Shown here: positions 37,366-46,211 of the stretch, in pieces
Layout of the letters: each line of letters opens with the position of its first letter
How positions within the stretch are numbered: the stretch's first letter is position 1
DNA from: JABFXX01 sp036489755
Lineage (GTDB): Bacteria > Myxococcota_A > Polyangia > Haliangiales > Haliangiaceae
Direction of reading: 5' to 3'
Assembly: GCA_036489755.1 (NCBI GenBank)
Contig: DASXFD010000038.1
Location: 62,001 to 126,000, forward strand
Length of the DNA stretch: 64,000 bases
Notes under the pieces: generated by a model
Told to the model about the DNA's origin: nothing
Databases searched by the model: none
What the model saw: only the letters and a program-made list of their open reading frames with translations
Program-made: the position numbers and the translations under genes

Positions 37366-37564
37366 CGCAGTTTACGACAGCTCGTGTGAGCGCTAAGTTC
37401 CCATGGTCTTGCGCATTTTGACAACCGAGGCGAAAAGCGACGGTGCGGCGCGAGATGCTACGGCCGTCACGAGCGGACCTACATACAGCGCTCGAGTCTT
37501 GTCCTGTATTTGCCGCGTGGATCTACTGTTGCACTAAGCGCGGCGACCACAACAGGGAGCTCTA
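37366..37564. promoter_or_regulatory. Divergent promoter region of the motor operon
   Basis: 199 bp between divergent genes, less GC-rich than the flanks. Upstream of the ExbB gene a plausible sigma-70-like pair is TTGTCC (about 37499) with a TCTACT/TACTGT box 17-19 bp further, and a strong ribosome site AGGGAG sits 5 nt before the ATG at 37565. No clear operator was seen. Confidence 0.4.
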
Positions 37565-38203
37565 ATGCTGACTGCGATCTCGACTGCATTCCACAAGGGC
37601 GGATGGGGCATGTGGCCCATCCTTTTCACCTCGGTCGTCACCATCGCGCTCATCGTGGAGCGCGCGGTCTATCTCTTCCGCGCGTCGGTCGACAAAGACA
37701 AGCTGCTCGCGCTGCTCAAGAGCCAAGTGATGAGCGGCAACGTGCAGGGTGCGATCAAAGTCTGCTCGGGTAACCCGACGCCGATGACCCGCATCGTTCA
37801 AGCGGGTCTGATGAAGTTCAATAAGAGCGACGAAGAAGTCCAGGCTGCCATGGACGAGGCCGCGCTCCGCGAGCTCCCCAAGATCAACGCGCGCACGCCG
37901 TACCTCGCGATGACCGCGAACTTCGCCGTCATGGCAGGTCTCCTCGGCACCATCTCGGGCATGATCAAGTCGTTCGGTTCCGTCGGTAGCGACGAAGGCG
38001 GCAACAAGGCGACCGAGCTCGCGAACGGTATTGCAGAAGCACTGAACTGCACCGCGTTCGGTATCGGCACGTCGCTCGTCGCCTTGCTCGGGTTCTCGCT
38101 GCTCCAGGGCAAGACCACGCACGTCACCGACGACATCAACGAGGTCACCGTGCAGGTGGTCAACCTCGTGACGACGCACCGCGCTCAGATGCAGCCTCAG
38201 TGA
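37565..38203 (+). CDS. MotA/TolQ/ExbB-family proton channel protein
   Basis: 212 residues. Three TM segments: WGMWPILFTSVVTIALIVER near residue 14-33, ARTPYLAMTANFAVMAGLLG-TISGMIKSF at about 115-145, and IAEALNCTAFGIGTSLVALL-GFSLLQG near 158-185. The conserved TolQ/ExbB sequence (GLLGTISGMIKSF; ALNCTAFG) is clear. With the two ExbD proteins encoded next it forms a proton-driven stator complex. In Myxococcus the comparable AglR with AglQ and AglS powers gliding. First gene of the four-gene operon. Confidence 0.93.
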   Translation: MLTAISTAFHKGGWGMWPILFTSVVTIALIVERAVYLFRASVDKDKLLALLKSQVMSGNVQGAIKVCSGNPTPMTRIVQAGLMKFNKSDEEVQAAMDEAALRELPKINARTPYLAMTANFAVMAGLLGTISGMIKSFGSVGSDEGGNKATELANGIAEALNCTAFGIGTSLVALLGFSLLQGKTTHVTDDINEVTVQVVNLVTTHRAQMQPQ

Positions 38204-38245
38204 TCGTTCCTCGCAAACGTTAACCCCCAGCGAGGAGCATCACCG

Positions 38246-38749
38246 ATGGCCGGATCCGTAGGAACAGGAGACAAAAAGAGCGTCAACGTTGACCTCAATG
38301 TCACCCCGTTCATCGATCTATTGAGCTGCTTGACTGCCTTTCTGTTGGTCACCGCGGTCTGGGTGAACATTGCCCAGATCAACATCCAGCCGAAGGGCAA
38401 GACGCGCGACACGACGAACGTCCAGCAGGACGACGAGCACGTGACGTTGTCGATTCTCGTGCAAGCCGATCGCATCTGGGTCGGCCTGTCGCGCGTCAAC
38501 GAGTTCCAGGAGATCACGAAGAAGGGCGACGATCAGGACTGGGAGAAATTCGAGACCACGCTCAAGGAGCACAAGGCCTCGGCGTTCTTCGCCGATCGCA
38601 CCGACATCGAGGTCGCCGCGGAATCGACGTCTCAAGCAGAGGTCAAGTACCAAGACATCATCCATGCGATGGACATCGCCGTGAAGGTCGGTTTCATCGA
38701 CGTGGGTCTCACCGATCCGAACGGCCTCGCCGCTCGGCCGAGCTTGTAA
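38246..38749 (+). CDS. ExbD/TolR-family motor protein
   Basis: 167 residues. Cytoplasmic N-terminus (MAGSVGTGDKKSVNVDLNVT), one TM helix with the proton-relay Asp (PFIDLLSCLTAFLLVTAVWV), and a periplasmic domain (VTLSILVQADRIWVGLSRVN; YQDIIHAMDIAVKVGFIDVG). A good ribosome site (GAGGAG) lies about 10 nt upstream. It is the closer relative of the lone ExbD at 34525. It pairs with the preceding ExbB and the following ExbD in an AglQ/AglS-like arrangement. Confidence 0.93.
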   Translation: MAGSVGTGDKKSVNVDLNVTPFIDLLSCLTAFLLVTAVWVNIAQINIQPKGKTRDTTNVQQDDEHVTLSILVQADRIWVGLSRVNEFQEITKKGDDQDWEKFETTLKEHKASAFFADRTDIEVAAESTSQAEVKYQDIIHAMDIAVKVGFIDVGLTDPNGLAARPSL

Positions 38750-38759
38750 GGAGGACGCG

Positions 38760-39371
38760 ATGCCGGTTAAGTCAGCAGGCTCACGCCTCTACCACTCGAT
38801 CCACTTCAAACACCTCGTCAAGAAGACCGGCTCTGCGGGCGCAGGCGCGCGGCCGGTCAACGTGTCGCTGAACCTGACCCCGTTCGTCGACATGATGACG
38901 ATGTTGGTCACGTTCTTGTTGATGGTGTTCTCGTCGACCGGTCAGTTGCTCCAGGCCCAGAAGGGCCTCGATCTGCCGATCGCCGACTCGCACGACACGT
39001 TGCAGCAAGCCCCCGTCATCATCGTGACGAAAGACGAGATCACCTACCAAGGTCAGCTCGTCGCCACGGTCGACAGCGTGCTGCACGACGACTCTCCCAC
39101 GTTCAAGATCGACGCGCTCTACGAGCGTCTGGACGCGGCCGCGAAGAAGATCAAAGAGGACGTCGGCACGGGCCGGGAGCCCAAAGAGCTCCTCAAAGCC
39201 TGTGAAGATGCCAAGCAGAACATCCGGCCGCAGCCGGGTAAGGTCTGCCCGGATGGCCTCGCGATCCTCCAAGCCGACCAGGAGACCGACGCGCGGTTGA
39301 TCAACAAGATCGTCAACACGGCCAAAGCGGCGGGTTTCGACAACTTGTTGTTCGCCGTCAAGAACAAGTAG
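38760..39371 (+). CDS. Second ExbD/TolR-family motor protein
   Basis: 203 residues. An extended basic N-terminus (MPVKSAGSRLYHSIHFKHLV) precedes the TM helix LNLTPFVDMMTMLVTFLLMV with the conserved Asp. The periplasmic domain is longer than in the first ExbD, with a charged insertion (about 120-165) carrying two Cys (KACEDAKQNI, GKVCPDG) that could form a disulfide. It ends in IVNTAKAAGFDNLLFAVKNK, the ExbD C-terminal strand. It starts 10 bp after the previous gene with AAGGAGG upstream. Confidence 0.92.
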   Translation: MPVKSAGSRLYHSIHFKHLVKKTGSAGAGARPVNVSLNLTPFVDMMTMLVTFLLMVFSSTGQLLQAQKGLDLPIADSHDTLQQAPVIIVTKDEITYQGQLVATVDSVLHDDSPTFKIDALYERLDAAAKKIKEDVGTGREPKELLKACEDAKQNIRPQPGKVCPDGLAILQADQETDARLINKIVNTAKAAGFDNLLFAVKNK

Positions 39372-39380
39372 GAGCTACGA

Positions 39381-41657
39381 ATGAAGCGACTCGCTCCGCT
39401 GGTGTTGGCGGGGTTGCTCGTCAGCCTCGCCGGCTGTCCCGACAACCCGTACAAGGCCTCGACGTGGACCAAGAAGCTGAACGATCCGCGCGAGGCCGAA
39501 CGTGCCGTCACGCAGCTCGAGCAGCTGGGTGATCCGAGCGCGATCCCTGCGCTCGGCGAGGCTTGGCAAGACCAGGGCAAGCCGGTTCGCTTGCTCCAGG
39601 TCATCATCTCGCTCGCTCGTCCGCTCACCGCGGATACGGTCGGCGCGGATGGCAAGACCGTCCCGGGCACGGCGTCGCTAAACTTCTTCACCGACTACGC
39701 GAAGACGGGCCGCCCGGCGAACTGGGCCTCGGCGATGCCGTTCTTGGCGAAGGCGCTGACCGAGGTCGACGACGCGAACCCGCGCTCCGTCGACAGCGCG
39801 CAGAAGGCGGCCGACGCGCTCGGCGAGGCGGCGACCGATCCGTCGTCGGACGCCGGCCTCGACGCGCTGATCGACATCGCGAGCAAGCCGGTGACCAAGA
39901 AGCTGATCGCCGCGCAGGTGTCTGCGATCCGCGCGATCGGCAAGTTCCAAAACCAGAAGAGCAAGGCCACCGCGGCCCTCATCAAGATCATCGATCGTGA
40001 TCCGCCGCCGCACCCGCGCACCGCGAAGGACAAGGAGAACGCGCGCGCTCTTGAAGAGAAGTACGGCCTGTTCCTCGGCGTGACCGGCGCGTCGATCAAC
40101 GCGCTCGGCGACTTGCGCGTGACCACCGCGGTCAAGACGCTCGTCCACGCGATGTACCTCACGCCCGAGCTGTTCACGCAGATCCGGCGCGCGCTCGTCG
40201 CGAGCGGCCCGGATGCCGAGACCGCGCTGCGCAAGATCCTCACGCGGCAGGACCCGGACATCGCGCAGCTGTTCAAAGACAAGAAGCTCGATCCGTACTG
40301 CGGCGATCGCGGCGACGAGCCGCCCGCTCAGTGCCAGGCGGTATCGGCGATGGACTTCTATCCTGCCGTCGTGCTCGGCGACTTCTACGATCCGGCGTCG
40401 GTGCCCGACCTGCTGGCAGTGCTCGATCGCCCGGCTGCACCGCAATACTTCCAGGACGACGCGCCGAGCGGCGCGACGCAGTACAACGCGGTGTTCGACT
40501 CCCTCCGCAAGATCGGCGCGGCGAGCGCTGCGCCGAAAGTTCGCTCGATGTGGGACAAGGCCGCGCCGACTCCGAAGGTGGTCAGAGGCAAGCGGGGGGC
40601 ACCCGCTCCGGTCGACACCGCGGACGCCGGTGGCGACATGACGACGCGCATCCTCGCGGTCGGCGCGTATCCGTTCGTCGCGCACGACGACGCGGGTGTC
40701 GACCAGCTCGGCAAGATCGCGTTCGACAACCACGCCGACATCAACCTCCGCACTGAAGCGGCGACCGCGTTCGCGCGCCTGTCTCGCGACCCCGCGCACA
40801 TCAAAGAGCTCAACGACCTCGCCGACCAGTACTACAAGCAGGCGGCCGAGTATCGCGCCAAGGCCGATGCGAAGCCCAAGGCCGACGCCGACGCGGCCGA
40901 CAAGGAGTTCGACGCCGCACGCAAGAAGCGCGACGACGCGAAGGCCGACGCGCTGCGCGCGACGAACGACAAGACGAAGACCGCGCAGGACATTCGCGAT
41001 GCGACCGAGCGCGCCAAGAAAGCCGAAGACGACTTCAAGGCCGCCTCGACGAAGCACAAGGACGCGATCAAGCCGTTCAAGGAGCTCGACGCGCGCGCGA
41101 AGGGCCTCAAGTACACCGGCCGCCTCTTCCAGGCGCACATCGCTCGCATCGAGGTCGCGCTGCGCTGCAAGCAGGACGCCTCGTGCTACGTCGCCACGCT
41201 CAAGTCCTGGGACAAGCCGGACGTGGCCGCCGTGAAGAAGAACGTCGCGCAGTACATCAAGGACATCGACTCGTGGACCAAGGACGAGCTGATGAACCTC
41301 TACGAAGGCCAGGTCGAGCGCGCGATGCTCGAGCTCGGCAAGATGGGCCAGCAGGCATCGAGCACGATGCCGGCGCTGCTCGACGCAGCGAAGAGCGAGG
41401 ATCGCCTGGTTCGCCAGAGCATCCTGCTCGCGCTGCCGAAGGTCGCGAAGGTTCCGTGCGACACCTGCGAAGCGAAGCTCGACGAGGCCATCAAGGCCGG
41501 CGAGGGCAAGAGCACGCTCGGTGACTTGAACCTCGAGACGACGATGCTCCGTAACTACTTCGCGTACGCCGGCGGCAAGACGCCGAGCAAGCCGATGTCG
41601 GACGCGCCCGTCGACACGGCGGCGCCTGCGGCACCCGCGAAGGCCAAGAAGAAGTAA
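39381..41657 (+). CDS. HEAT-repeat lipoprotein of the motor operon
   Basis: 758 residues. Lipoprotein signal MKRLAPLVLAGLLVSLAGCP (Cys19). The mature protein has HEAT/armadillo-like repeats (REAERAVTQLEQLGDPSAIP; TAALIKIIDRDPPP; ASINALGDLRVTTAVKTLVH; VPDLLAVLD; DRLVRQSILLALPKVAKVP), interrupted at about 490-570 by an Ala/Lys/Asp-rich coiled coil (KADADAADKEFDAARKKRDD). Four Cys near the end suggest disulfides (CKQDASC, CDTCEAKL). It is probably a periplasmic scaffold linking the ExbB/ExbD motor to outer-membrane parts. It is the last gene of the operon, followed by an intrinsic terminator. Confidence 0.87.
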   Translation: MKRLAPLVLAGLLVSLAGCPDNPYKASTWTKKLNDPREAERAVTQLEQLGDPSAIPALGEAWQDQGKPVRLLQVIISLARPLTADTVGADGKTVPGTASLNFFTDYAKTGRPANWASAMPFLAKALTEVDDANPRSVDSAQKAADALGEAATDPSSDAGLDALIDIASKPVTKKLIAAQVSAIRAIGKFQNQKSKATAALIKIIDRDPPPHPRTAKDKENARALEEKYGLFLGVTGASINALGDLRVTTAVKTLVHAMYLTPELFTQIRRALVASGPDAETALRKILTRQDPDIAQLFKDKKLDPYCGDRGDEPPAQCQAVSAMDFYPAVVLGDFYDPASVPDLLAVLDRPAAPQYFQDDAPSGATQYNAVFDSLRKIGAASAAPKVRSMWDKAAPTPKVVRGKRGAPAPVDTADAGGDMTTRILAVGAYPFVAHDDAGVDQLGKIAFDNHADINLRTEAATAFARLSRDPAHIKELNDLADQYYKQAAEYRAKADAKPKADADAADKEFDAARKKRDDAKADALRATNDKTKTAQDIRDATERAKKAEDDFKAASTKHKDAIKPFKELDARAKGLKYTGRLFQAHIARIEVALRCKQDASCYVATLKSWDKPDVAAVKKNVAQYIKDIDSWTKDELMNLYEGQVERAMLELGKMGQQASSTMPALLDAAKSEDRLVRQSILLALPKVAKVPCDTCEAKLDEAIKAGEGKSTLGDLNLETTMLRNYFAYAGGKTPSKPMSDAPVDTAAPAAPAKAKKK

Positions 41658-41682
41658 ACGACGCGCGACAGCGCGAGCGAGA

Positions 41683-41714
41683 CGGCCGGCTGCAACGCCG
41701 GCCGTTTCGTTTTC
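41683..41714 (+). terminator. Rho-independent terminator of the motor operon
   Basis: A perfect 9-bp GC-rich stem (ACGGCCGGC / GCCGGCCGT) with a 6-nt loop is followed by TTCGTTTT. It sits 26 bp after the lipoprotein stop and before the tRNA gene. Confidence 0.85.
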
Positions 41715-41769
41715 GGCCCGCCGCAACTCGGCCTTGACCTGACCCGATGGGCCGGGTATCTCGTGAGCA

Positions 41770-41846
41770 CGGGGCGTAGCGCAGTCTGGTAGCGCACCTG
41801 GTTTGGGACCAGGGAGTCGCTGGTTCGAATCCAGTCGCCCCGACCA
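41770..41846 (+). tRNA. tRNA-Pro (anticodon TGG)
   Basis: 77 nt with the 3' CCA encoded. Acceptor stem CGGGGCG/CGCCCCG pairs perfectly; D-arm GCGCAGTCTGGTAGCGC; anticodon stem CCTGG/CCAGG with loop TTTGGGA (anticodon TGG); T-arm CTGGTTCGAATCCAG. It decodes proline codons. No direct repeat of its 3' end was seen nearby, so there is no sign of an integrated element here. Confidence 0.97.
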
Positions 41847-41856
41847 CTCGCTCTAC

Positions 41857-42162
41857 TCAGTCGGGACAGCTTGGCTTGATCACGCCGTAGATCGCCGATG
41901 CGAGGAACGGCACTGCAGCGATCGTCCCTCCAGCTGCAAGGAGGTCCGGGCCGTAGCAGTCCACCGCCAGCCCGTTCGGCTTGCACGTCGCAGCGGTGAG
42001 GTCGAGCAGGCCGGCCGCGATCACGGCCAACGCATCGGCCACGATCGGGCCGTTGCTGCTCATGCACGTCTTCGGTCTCCCGGGCAGCTGCGCCGGCTTC
42101 GACATGACGAACGAGCAGCCGGCAAGCGCCATCGACAAGCACGCATAGACGGCATTCCTCAT
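41857..42162 (-). CDS. Small lipoprotein
   Basis: 101 residues from ATG 42162. Lipoprotein signal MRNAVYACLSMALAGCSFVM (Cys16). Two hydrophobic stretches follow (IVADALAVIAAGLLDLTAAT; LLAAGGTIAAVPFLASAIYG), with Cys at several positions including the terminal PSCPD. Similar short lipoproteins with paired membrane-like helices are common in Myxococcota, but no named family is recognised. Convergent with the tRNA, 10 bp away. Confidence 0.7.
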   Translation of the reverse strand: MRNAVYACLSMALAGCSFVMSKPAQLPGRPKTCMSSNGPIVADALAVIAAGLLDLTAATCKPNGLAVDCYGPDLLAAGGTIAAVPFLASAIYGVIKPSCPD

Positions 42163-42269
42163 CCGATCGAGGCTAGCAACCGGCCCAGGCGGCACGGCCG
42201 GCATCACTAACGGCTCACTGGCAACCGCGGGCAGGATCGCGACGACGGCCGACTCGGAGCCGCGATGCG

Positions 42270-42731
42270 CTACTCGGCTGCCGGAATCGCGTAGTGAAAC
42301 CGCGCTCCACGAACCGTCGCGACGAACCTCACGTCGCGCAGCGCCGAAGCCACGCAACGCTGGACGTCGGGCGGCGCGGGAATGTCGAGCTTCGAAATCT
42401 CGCCGTCGGGCAGCACGGCGACCGAGATCGTCACGCCGGCACCGCAACGCGCGAGCGCGGATTTGACGGGGTCGAGCGCGAACGCGACGAAATCGCGATC
42501 GAGCGTGACCGGGACGACGTCGACCGCCTTCGACGGTGTCGCGTCCTCTTCGCCCTCTTGCGGAGCGCCGTTGAGCGCCGCATCGACGGCACTCTCGGCC
42601 ACGACCGCTACCAGATTGGCGAGCAAGCCCTCCGCGTGATGCGCGGTCGCGTGCTCGACGTGCGTGCGCGACTGCGACGCGCACGCGGTTGCCGCCACGG
42701 CGATTGTCACGGCACAAAGGCGAAGCGACAT
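42270..42731 (-). CDS. Lipoprotein with energy-transducer-like C-terminal region
   Basis: 153 residues. Signal and lipobox MSLRLCAVTIAVAATACASQ (Cys17). The C-terminal half (FALDPVKSALARCGAGVTIS, VAVLPDGEISKLDIPAPPDV, QRCVASALRDVRFVATVRGA) has the pattern of small TonB-C/AgmX-like domains common in myxobacterial lipoproteins: a strand, DGxI, a Cys pair, and a closing strand. Role unknown. Its start is 51 bp beyond the end of the GNAT gene on the same strand. Confidence 0.72.
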   Translation of the reverse strand: MSLRLCAVTIAVAATACASQSRTHVEHATAHHAEGLLANLVAVVAESAVDAALNGAPQEGEEDATPSKAVDVVPVTLDRDFVAFALDPVKSALARCGAGVTISVAVLPDGEISKLDIPAPPDVQRCVASALRDVRFVATVRGARFHYAIPAAE

Positions 42732-42782
42732 GCCGACATTGTCTCGCGAACCAGCGGTGCGTCGGCGGCAAGCGGCGGCAAG

Positions 42783-43244
42783 TCACCGCGCGTGTCGATA
42801 CACCCCGCGGTCGATCTTCACGAACCCGGCCTTGTCGAGCACGCGGCGCGACGCGAGGTTGTCGGGCGCCACGATGCCGAGCACCTCGGGCAGATCGCGT
42901 AGCGCCCACTCGGTCATCGCGCGGACGGCTTCGCTCGCGAAGCCGCGGCCCTGTTGCGCGTCCTCGATCGCATAACCGATCTCGACCGAGCCGCGCGTCG
43001 GGCTCAGCCCGACGTGCCCGACGAGCTCGCGCGTCTCCACGAGCTCGACGCCCAGCACGAACGCGCCGCGCCGCGGATCCGCGACCACGGCGAGCGCAGC
43101 CGCGACCTCTGCGGCGTGCGCCTCGTCGCGATAGACCTGGTCCGGAATCCAGCGGCGTATGACGGCTTCCTGACTCATCGCGAACAACTTCGGCACGTCG
43201 GCCGGCGTGAACGGGCGCAGCCACAGCCGCGCGGTCGCGATCAC
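42783..43244 (-). CDS. GNAT acetyltransferase, RimJ/RimL type
   Basis: 153 residues from a GTG at 43244 whose TG is shared with the kinase stop (GTGA overlap). RimJ/L-type pattern: ATARLWLRPFTPADVPKLFA, the strand RGSVEIGYAIEDAQQGRGFA containing the acetyl-CoA pyrophosphate loop (QQGRGFA), EAVRAMTEWAL and the terminal DNLASRRVLDKAGF. It acetylates an amine, perhaps a protein N-terminus or small molecule. It is translationally coupled to the upstream kinase. Confidence 0.9.
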   Translation of the reverse strand: MIATARLWLRPFTPADVPKLFAMSQEAVIRRWIPDQVYRDEAHAAEVAAALAVVADPRRGAFVLGVELVETRELVGHVGLSPTRGSVEIGYAIEDAQQGRGFASEAVRAMTEWALRDLPEVLGIVAPDNLASRRVLDKAGFVKIDRGVYRHAR

Positions 43245-44866
43245 GTCGGCACTTTTGTCGGCGCCCGCGACGACCGGCGGTTCGGCGCCCACGCGCCGCA
43301 ACGATCGAGCGCGAGCCCGCGCGTGACGAGCTTCTGCGGCAGCGCCTGTGCGAACGCGGCCTCGAGCGCCGTCACGAATTCGGCGGCGGTCGCGAACCGA
43401 TCACGCGGCGAGCGCGCCATGCCGATCGCGAGCACGAGATCGATCTCGTCGGGGAGCCTCGCGAGATCGCTCGGGCGGCGCGGCCGCGTGTTGACGACCC
43501 GATAGAGCGTCTCGGCGATCTCGCCGCCAGCGTACGCGGGCTGGCCCGTGACCGCACGATAGACGATCGCGGCGAGTGCGTAGAGGTCGCTCGCGTGGGT
43601 CGCCGGCGAGCCGCTCGCTTGCTCGGGCGCCATGTACGACGGCGTGCCGACGACGTCGCCCTTGGTGAGCGTGTTGCCGTCGTGGTCGGCCTCGCGCGCG
43701 ACGCCGAAGTCGAGCACCTTCCACACGTCGCGGTCGCGGAACACGTTTTGCGGCTTCAGATCGCGGTGCACGATGCCCGCGTCGGCCGCGGCCGTGATGC
43801 CCGAGCCGACGTGACGCGCGAGCTCGATCGCTTCCTCGGGCGAGAACGCGCCGCGCCCGCGCAGGACCTCGGCGAGCGATTGGCCGTCGAGCCGTTCCAT
43901 CACGAGGTACGGGACGGGCTGCTCGCCGACCTCGATCACGCGCGCGACATGCGGCGAGTGCACGCCGGCCGCGGTTCGCAGCTCGCGCAGGAAGCGCAGC
44001 ACGTAGGTCGGATTGCCGAGCGACGACTGCGAGAGCAGCTTGATCGCGACGACGCCCGACGGGCCTTGCGCCTCGTAGACTTCGCCCATCGCGCCGCGGC
44101 CGAGCAGCGCGCCGAGCGAGAACGCGCCGATCGCCTGATCGCTGAAGCGGCCGCGGCCCGGGCGGAGCGCGCGGTCGAGCTCTTCGCGCGCTTCGAGCAG
44201 CAGCGCCTCGCGATGGGCGGCCACGCGGACCGCCGACTCGAGCTCGCCCAACGCGAGCAACGTGGTTCGCCGCGACATCCGCGCGGTGATGAGCGTCGCG
44301 AACAGCACGGCCTGCACGAGGCCGAGCACGACCATCCGATCGAACGTGCTCAGCGAGTCGGCGCGGATGAGGCCGGTATCGTGTGCGCCGAGCACGACGA
44401 GCATGCCGACGAACAGCTCCATGCCGGAGCACACCGCCCAGATCGTGATCGACAGCCGCAGGCTGCGGCCGAGCCCGGTGAAGTACACGCCGAGCACAAG
44501 CACGAGCGACACCGGCGAGTACGCGCCGAAGAACGGGATCGACGTCGACGCGCACGCGGCCGGAATGAACCAGCCCAGGCTCGTGCTCGGCCGGCGAAAC
44601 TCGATCGGATCGCGCGTGCGGTTGTAGAGAAATGCGAGGCCGAACACGGATACGCCGACCGCGATGAGAAAGAGCCGCGTCGCGATCCGATCGCCGGGCA
44701 ACACGGTCGCAGCGGCGGCGCCGAGCAGGCCGATGCCGAGCCCGATGAAGCAAAACCAGCGCGTGCGCAGGATCTCGTCGTGCTCGAGCGCTTCGAGCGG
44801 CGACCGCACCGTGGTGGCGAAGCTCGCCGACGGCGCGTGCGGCGCATCGTGCTCGGGTTCGTCCAC
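43241..44866 (-). CDS. Hanks-type Ser/Thr kinase with N-terminal membrane domain
   Basis: 541 residues from a GTG at 44866. Residues about 30-205 contain roughly six TM segments (CFIGLGIGLLGAAAATVLPG, LFLIAVGVSVFGLAFL, GWFIPAACASTSIPFFGAYS, LVLVLGVYFTGLG, ITIWAVCSGMELFVGMLVVL, VVLGLVQAVLFATLI). After a helical linker the kinase domain (about 250-515) has FSLGALLGRGAMGEVYEA, the ATP-site Lys (VVAIKLL), VHRDLKPQNVF, KVLDFGVARE and GTPSYMAPEQ; all catalytic residues are present. Kinase after a multi-TM sensor is the reverse of the common bacterial layout. It is in one operon with the HD hydrolase (14 bp upstream) and GNAT. Confidence 0.92.
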   Translation of the reverse strand: MDEPEHDAPHAPSASFATTVRSPLEALEHDEILRTRWFCFIGLGIGLLGAAAATVLPGDRIATRLFLIAVGVSVFGLAFLYNRTRDPIEFRRPSTSLGWFIPAACASTSIPFFGAYSPVSLVLVLGVYFTGLGRSLRLSITIWAVCSGMELFVGMLVVLGAHDTGLIRADSLSTFDRMVVLGLVQAVLFATLITARMSRRTTLLALGELESAVRVAAHREALLLEAREELDRALRPGRGRFSDQAIGAFSLGALLGRGAMGEVYEAQGPSGVVAIKLLSQSSLGNPTYVLRFLRELRTAAGVHSPHVARVIEVGEQPVPYLVMERLDGQSLAEVLRGRGAFSPEEAIELARHVGSGITAAADAGIVHRDLKPQNVFRDRDVWKVLDFGVAREADHDGNTLTKGDVVGTPSYMAPEQASGSPATHASDLYALAAIVYRAVTGQPAYAGGEIAETLYRVVNTRPRRPSDLARLPDEIDLVLAIGMARSPRDRFATAAEFVTALEAAFAQALPQKLVTRGLALDRCGAWAPNRRSSRAPTKVPT

Positions 44867-44880
44867 GAGGCGAGAATACG

Positions 44881-46173
44881 CTACCGCCGGCCTCGTCCGC
44901 GACCCAGCGCTTGCTCGACGAGCGGGCGCAGATCGTCGACGAGCTCGGGCGCGCAAACCAGCCGGATCGTCGCCGTCGGCTGGCCGAGCGGCATGTCCTC
45001 GAGCAACCGCGACAGCGTGACCGCGCCGTACTTCGGATGGTCGATGACGTGCAGCGCCTCGTCGTCCGACGCCAGGTACGCGGCATGGCGCGCGGTGTCG
45101 AGGTGGACGTAGTACTGCGCGGCGTCGCCGAACCGCCGCGTCGCGACCTCGAGCGCTTGCGGCCACAACCGCTCGGCGCCCGGCCGATCGTCGCCGAGGT
45201 CGAACGTCTTGAACAGCCGGCGGCGGACGAGCCGATTCGCGAGATCGCGCAGCACCTCGTCGCGCGCGGGCGCGCCGCTCACGCCGGCCCACGCGTCGAG
45301 TGCGCCGACCAGCGTGGCGTCGTGGAGCTGCAAGTACTCGGCGACGCCGATCGCGCCGCCGCGCGCCATCTTCGCGGCGATCGCGAGATGCGGCGGCTCG
45401 TCGCCGCGCCGCGCGAGCTCGGCGAACCGCTCCATCGTCTTGATGAACATCCACTCGGCCGCGCGCACCGTCTTGTGGTGATAGACCTGCGCGTACATGT
45501 ACGAGCGCGCGAACAGGTACTGCTCGACGGCGTACATGCCGCGGCGATAATCGACGACGAGATCGAGCGGATCGTCGCCGCCGCGGATATCGGCGACCTG
45601 GATCGCGTGGATGATCCAGTCGAGGTCGTAGGTCGCGTAGCCGGCGCCCGAGTAGTGGCCGTCGCGCAGCAGATAATCGAGCCGATCGACGTCGAGCTGC
45701 GACGACACCAGCTTGCGCGCGAAGTGCGGGCGATAGCCTTTGCCCCAGAACTCGCGCAGCGTCTCGGCGAGGTTCGGCTCGAGCGCGTCGAGCGCGCCGC
45801 GTAGCTCGGGATCTTCGAGCGCGATGCGCGCGCCCCAATGCTCGTGGCTCTGGCCCGGAAACACGTGCTCCCACGCGTGCGAGAACGGACCGTGACCGAC
45901 GTCGTGGAGCAGCGCCGCGATCTTGACGTGGCGCGCGACGCGCGGCTCGAGCTCGAGCTTCTTCACGACGCGCTGCGCGATGTGCAATGCGCCGAGCGCA
46001 TGGCCGAACCGCGAGTGCTCCGCGCCCGGATAGACCAGCCACGCGAAGCCCATCTGCTTGATCCGGCGCAGCCGCTGCAGCGCGAACGTATCGACGAGGT
46101 CCGCGATCGGCCGATCTTCGCCCTTCAGCTCGACGAGCCCGTGGACGGGGTCTCGGAAGACGCGGTCCTTCAC
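44881..46173 (-). CDS. HD-domain phosphohydrolase, dNTPase/YwfO-SAMHD1-like
   Basis: 430 residues. The start MKDRVFRDPVHGLVELKGED and RLRRIKQMGFAWLVYPGAEH, SRFGHALGALH are typical. HD motif: AALLHDVGHGPFSHAWEHVF, with the last metal Asp probably in VSSQLDVDRLDYLLRDG. This is the arrangement of SAMHD1/YwfO-type dNTP triphosphohydrolases, which hydrolyse dNTPs to nucleosides and PPPi. It is first in the operon with kinase and GNAT. It is divergent from the operon at 46234 with a palindromic element between. Confidence 0.9.
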   Translation of the reverse strand: MKDRVFRDPVHGLVELKGEDRPIADLVDTFALQRLRRIKQMGFAWLVYPGAEHSRFGHALGALHIAQRVVKKLELEPRVARHVKIAALLHDVGHGPFSHAWEHVFPGQSHEHWGARIALEDPELRGALDALEPNLAETLREFWGKGYRPHFARKLVSSQLDVDRLDYLLRDGHYSGAGYATYDLDWIIHAIQVADIRGGDDPLDLVVDYRRGMYAVEQYLFARSYMYAQVYHHKTVRAAEWMFIKTMERFAELARRGDEPPHLAIAAKMARGGAIGVAEYLQLHDATLVGALDAWAGVSGAPARDEVLRDLANRLVRRRLFKTFDLGDDRPGAERLWPQALEVATRRFGDAAQYYVHLDTARHAAYLASDDEALHVIDHPKYGAVTLSRLLEDMPLGQPTATIRLVCAPELVDDLRPLVEQALGRGRGRR

Positions 46174-46211
46174 GGCGCCATCCTAGCAGGTTCGCGGTTG
46201 CACGGATGTTG

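Noticed and set aside
41770..41846. tRNA-Pro as an integration site
   Set aside because: No integrase and no direct repeat of the tRNA 3' end was seen nearby; the neighbouring genes look ordinary.
44867..46042. N-terminal extension of the kinase frame over the HD hydrolase gene
   Set aside because: The HD hydrolase has full family motifs in its own frame; the kinase begins with a sensible GTG at 44866.
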